Under the pieces are notes generated by a model, which saw nothing but the letters and a program-made list of their open reading frames with translations, ran no database searches and was not told the DNA's origin. From the NCBI GenBank assembly GCA_017412265.1, contig JAFPYK010000109.1:1-14571 (forward strand): 14,571 bases of DNA. Reading direction: 5' to 3'. The DNA is from Lachnospiraceae bacterium (GTDB taxonomy: Bacteria; Bacillota; Clostridia; Lachnospirales; Lachnospiraceae). Position 1 is the stretch's first letter, and every line of letters starts with the position of its first letter. Positions 13,230 to 14,571 of the stretch are shown here, in pieces. Position numbers and translations under genes: made by a program.

Positions 13230-13736
13230 ATGAAGAAGAAAACAGTGATTAAGATCATTCTGGTGACGCTCATCAGCGTCTTATATCTGATCGCTATCTA
13301 TATGGCAGGGCGGTACGTTATGAAGCTGTTCCCGCCGGACATTTACAATTATACACAGGCGCAGGTGGACCAGGAGATCGCGGAGGACCCTCAGGTGATC
13401 AAGAGCTTCGAGGGCAACGGCTATGTGGTGCACATCTGCGAGGGCCACACGGTGAAGGTGACCGGGCGCAGTCCTTATGACTCCTCGAAGCGGCTCTATA
13501 TCGAGACGCAGGGGGATGAGGTGTATGTGCATCTGGACCGGCCGATGATCTATGACGTGATCAAGGTCAATTACAGCACGAAGACCGTGTCGCTGACCGG
13601 CGGAAGGATCGGGCTGCTGCACGGGCTGACCTGGGGCGACGGCGTGTTCGGCCTGCTTCTCGTGGCGGGGATCGGCCTGTTCAACAACCTGGTGCTGGTG
13701 GACCGGCGCAAGCAGGAACAGGGCGAATTCGAATGA
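13230..13736 (+). CDS. Hypothetical membrane protein with two terminal TM segments
   Basis: I do not recognise this 168-residue protein. It starts with a basic KKK and a TM segment (about 6-27). A mostly polar stretch of about 105 residues follows (a QAQVDQEIAEDPQVI helix, then beta-rich sequence such as YVVHICEGHTVKVTGR and DEVYVHLDRP). A second TM segment lies at about 136-157, and the tail is charged (DRRKQEQGEFE). By the positive-inside rule, the central domain is probably outside and both ends inside. GCAGGAGAG (13214-13222) lies about 8 nt before ATG. It has its own promoter and sits alone between cls and the dapA leader. A weak hairpin with two G-U pairs (13735-13755) follows the stop. 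Confidence 0.75.
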   Translation: MKKKTVIKIILVTLISVLYLIAIYMAGRYVMKLFPPDIYNYTQAQVDQEIAEDPQVIKSFEGNGYVVHICEGHTVKVTGRSPYDSSKRLYIETQGDEVYVHLDRPMIYDVIKVNYSTKTVSLTGGRIGLLHGLTWGDGVFGLLLVAGIGLFNNLVLVDRRKQEQGEFE

Positions 13737-13785
13737 TTCTCCGGGAGCGGGGATCACTTTGCCAAATTAAAACATTAAATTAACG

Positions 13786-13808
13786 CAGGGGGCTTGACAA
13801 GCCCCCTG
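13786..13808. other. Perfect 10-bp inverted repeat around the dapA -35 box
   Basis: CAGGGGGCTT (13786-13795) and AAGCCCCCTG (13799-13808) are exact reverse complements separated by three bases, GAC. The -35 hexamer TTGACA (13794-13799) spans the centre. As DNA it is an operator-like dyad; as RNA from upstream it is a very stable hairpin that could end or block read-through from 13230-13736, though no U-tract follows. Confidence 0.85.
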
Positions 13809-13822
13809 TGTCTCGTTATAAT
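13794..13822 (+). promoter_or_regulatory. Perfect-consensus sigma-A promoter of dapA
   Basis: TTGACA (13794-13799), a 17-bp spacer and TATAAT (13817-13822) match the consensus at all 12 positions. The start would be near 13829, a few bases before the riboswitch P1 helix. Confidence 0.93.
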
Positions 13823-13830
13823 CTGTTCAA

Positions 13831-13990
13831 TTGGTAGAGGTGCGAGGCTCATCAGTAGCTGTCCGGATGCCGCAGAGGCAGGGGAAGGGCGTGAAAGGGA
13901 GACTTGCCGAAGGAAGCGGGTGACTGCAGTCCGCGTCCTGGGTGTACGGAGAAGATCCGTATGACTGTCATCAATCGATGGAGCGCTACC
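13831..13990 (+). promoter_or_regulatory. Lysine riboswitch (L box) aptamer
   Basis: The sequence carries the conserved L-box core. AGAGGTGCGAGGC follows the P1 5' strand, GTGAAAGGGAGACTTGCCGAAG lies in the middle (13891-13912), and ACTGTCAT and TGGAGCGCTACC lie at the 3' side. P1 pairs GGTAG (13833-13837) with CTACC (13986-13990). Other helices are visible as TGCC/GGCA around GCAGA, GCGG/CCGC around 13916-13934, and TACGGA/TCCGTA around 13957-13972. Bound lysine normally turns off expression of lysine biosynthesis or transport genes in Firmicutes. The next gene is dapA, the entry enzyme of that pathway, which fits exactly. Confidence 0.93.
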
Positions 13991-14053
13991 TAAAGAATGA
14001 AGGATATCTTGCCCGCGGCTGTGCGGACGTATTCAGTGTGATTGTTCTTTAGG
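13989..14053 (+). other. Candidate alternative (antiterminator-like) pairing in the riboswitch expression platform
   Basis: CCTAAAGAA (13989-13997) is the exact complement of TTCTTTAGG (14045-14053), and the next pair is T-G. The upstream strand uses two bases of P1 (CC, 13989-13990) and the downstream strand ends at the base of the terminator hairpin. It could be the no-lysine structure. Overlap with the terminator stem is only through its weak G-U base, so the switching mode is uncertain. Confidence 0.5.
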
Positions 14054-14077
14054 GGCCGGCGTGATCGCCGGCTTTTG
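14051..14077 (+). terminator. Riboswitch-controlled intrinsic terminator ahead of dapA
   Basis: GCCGGCG (14055-14061) pairs with CGCCGGC (14066-14072) around the loop TGAT, and TTTT (14073-14076) follows. AGGG (14051-14054) can extend the stem by one A-U and three G-U pairs. It lies about 60 nt after the aptamer and 75 nt before dapA, as expected for lysine-dependent transcription attenuation. Confidence 0.85.
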
Positions 14078-14149
14078 TATTTGGCGGAGGGCCGAAGGGC
14101 CCGCCGGAGCAGGTAAGGGAAGAGGAGCTTCCCGGAAAAGGAGAAGAAC

Positions 14150-14571
14150 ATGGCAGTATTTACCGGAGCAGGTGTCGCAATCGTAACCCCGATGCACGCG
14201 AATGAAGAGGTGGATTATGAGGCGCTGCACCGCCTGATTGATTACCAGGTGGAGAACGGAACGGACGCGATCGTGATCGTCGGCACGACGGGCGAGGCGT
14301 CGACGCTCTCGCATGAGGAGCACATCGAAGTGATCCGCGCGGCGGTGGATTATACCGCGCACCGGATCCCCGTGATCGCAGGCACGGGCTCGAACAGCAC
14401 GGAGACCGCGATCTATCTGTCGCAGGAGGCGCAGAAGGCGGGTGCGGACGCAGTGCTTCTGGTCTCGCCTTATTACAACAAGGCGACGCAGAACGGCCTG
14501 TACCAGCATTTCGGCAGGACCGCGAACGCGATTGATATCCCGGTGATCCTGTATAACATCCAGGGGCGCAC
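14150..14571 (+). CDS. dapA: 4-hydroxy-tetrahydrodipicolinate synthase, N-terminal part, 3' end outside window
   Basis: The frame runs from ATG at 14150 to the window edge (140 codons plus two bases). DapA condenses pyruvate with aspartate semialdehyde in the first committed step of lysine and diaminopimelate synthesis. Visible family residues are Thr46-Thr47 in VGTTGEAST (pyruvate carboxylate and proton relay), Tyr109 in SPYYNKATQ, Tyr135 in LYNIQGR, and Arg140, all shifted by two from E. coli numbering. The Schiff-base Lys lies beyond the window. One small departure is Gln138 where most family members have Pro (YNxPGRT). AAAGGAG (14136-14142) lies 7 nt before the ATG. The 73 nt between the terminator and the ATG hold a G/C-rich hairpin at 14089-14102 (GGGCC, loop GAAG, GGCCC). 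Confidence 0.97.
   Translation, partial: MAVFTGAGVAIVTPMHANEEVDYEALHRLIDYQVENGTDAIVIVGTTGEASTLSHEEHIEVIRAAVDYTAHRIPVIAGTGSNSTETAIYLSQEAQKAGADAVLLVSPYYNKATQNGLYQHFGRTANAIDIPVILYNIQGR

Noticed and set aside
14083..14107. Second terminator or translational switch before dapA
   Set aside because: The GGGCC/GGCCC hairpin has no T-run and does not cover the ribosome binding site at 14136-14142.

Overview
The window looks like chromosomal DNA of a fairly GC-rich Firmicute of class Clostridia, probably a Lachnospiraceae-type gut anaerobe. The signs are strong AGGAGG-type ribosome binding sites, sigma-A promoters with TGn-extended -10 boxes, U-tailed terminators, a lysine riboswitch ahead of dapA, an aldo/keto reductase with a clostridial two-cluster ferredoxin tail, and secreted glucan/cell-wall-binding repeats. 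All protein genes lie on the + strand. I see no CRISPR array, tRNA, rRNA, insertion sequence or phage gene.

Layout. (1) 1-288: 3' end of the primary sigma factor gene rpoD, with a terminator whose 5' arm is present twice. (2) 289-812: AT-rich intergenic DNA holding a candidate small RNA with its own terminator, then a strong UP-element/extended -10 promoter. (3) 813-1724: a class II ketose-bisphosphate aldolase with highly-expressed-gene codon usage. (4) 1837-3934: PfkB-family sugar kinase 1 plus an aldo/keto reductase with two [4Fe-4S] motifs, closed by a UUCG-loop terminator. (5) 4138-10212: PfkB kinases 2, 3 and 4, yqeG, an M24 Xaa-Pro-type peptidase and a secreted repeat protein. Several junctions overlap (ATGA twice, 8 nt once), so this is probably one operon behind a promoter at 4042-4070. 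(6) 10319-10876: efp with its own promoter and terminator. (7) 10983-13127: aroK and a cardiolipin synthase gene. (8) 13230-13736: an unrecognised two-TM protein. (9) 13786-14571: a perfect-consensus promoter embedded in an inverted repeat, a lysine riboswitch with a terminator, and the 5' part of dapA.

How the genes work together. Four homologous PfkB kinases, a ketose-bisphosphate aldolase and a ferredoxin-type reductase within about 6.3 kb suggest a sugar or polyol module: phosphorylation, retro-aldol cleavage, and redox handling of a carbonyl intermediate. Substrates cannot be read from sequence. Kinases 1 and 2 are close to each other, and 3 and 4 appear to form a second pair, so the array probably grew by duplication, with the reductase now separating 1 from 2. 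The rest is mostly housekeeping: transcription, translation (EF-P), shikimate pathway, phospholipid synthesis and lysine biosynthesis.

The most unusual items are the tandem kinase array, the secreted protein built of 65-73-residue super-repeats placed between the peptidase and efp, the dapA promoter whose -35 box sits at the tip of a 10-bp inverted repeat, and the double-armed rpoD terminator. None of these is proof of a new system; the kinase array is the best candidate for undescribed metabolism.
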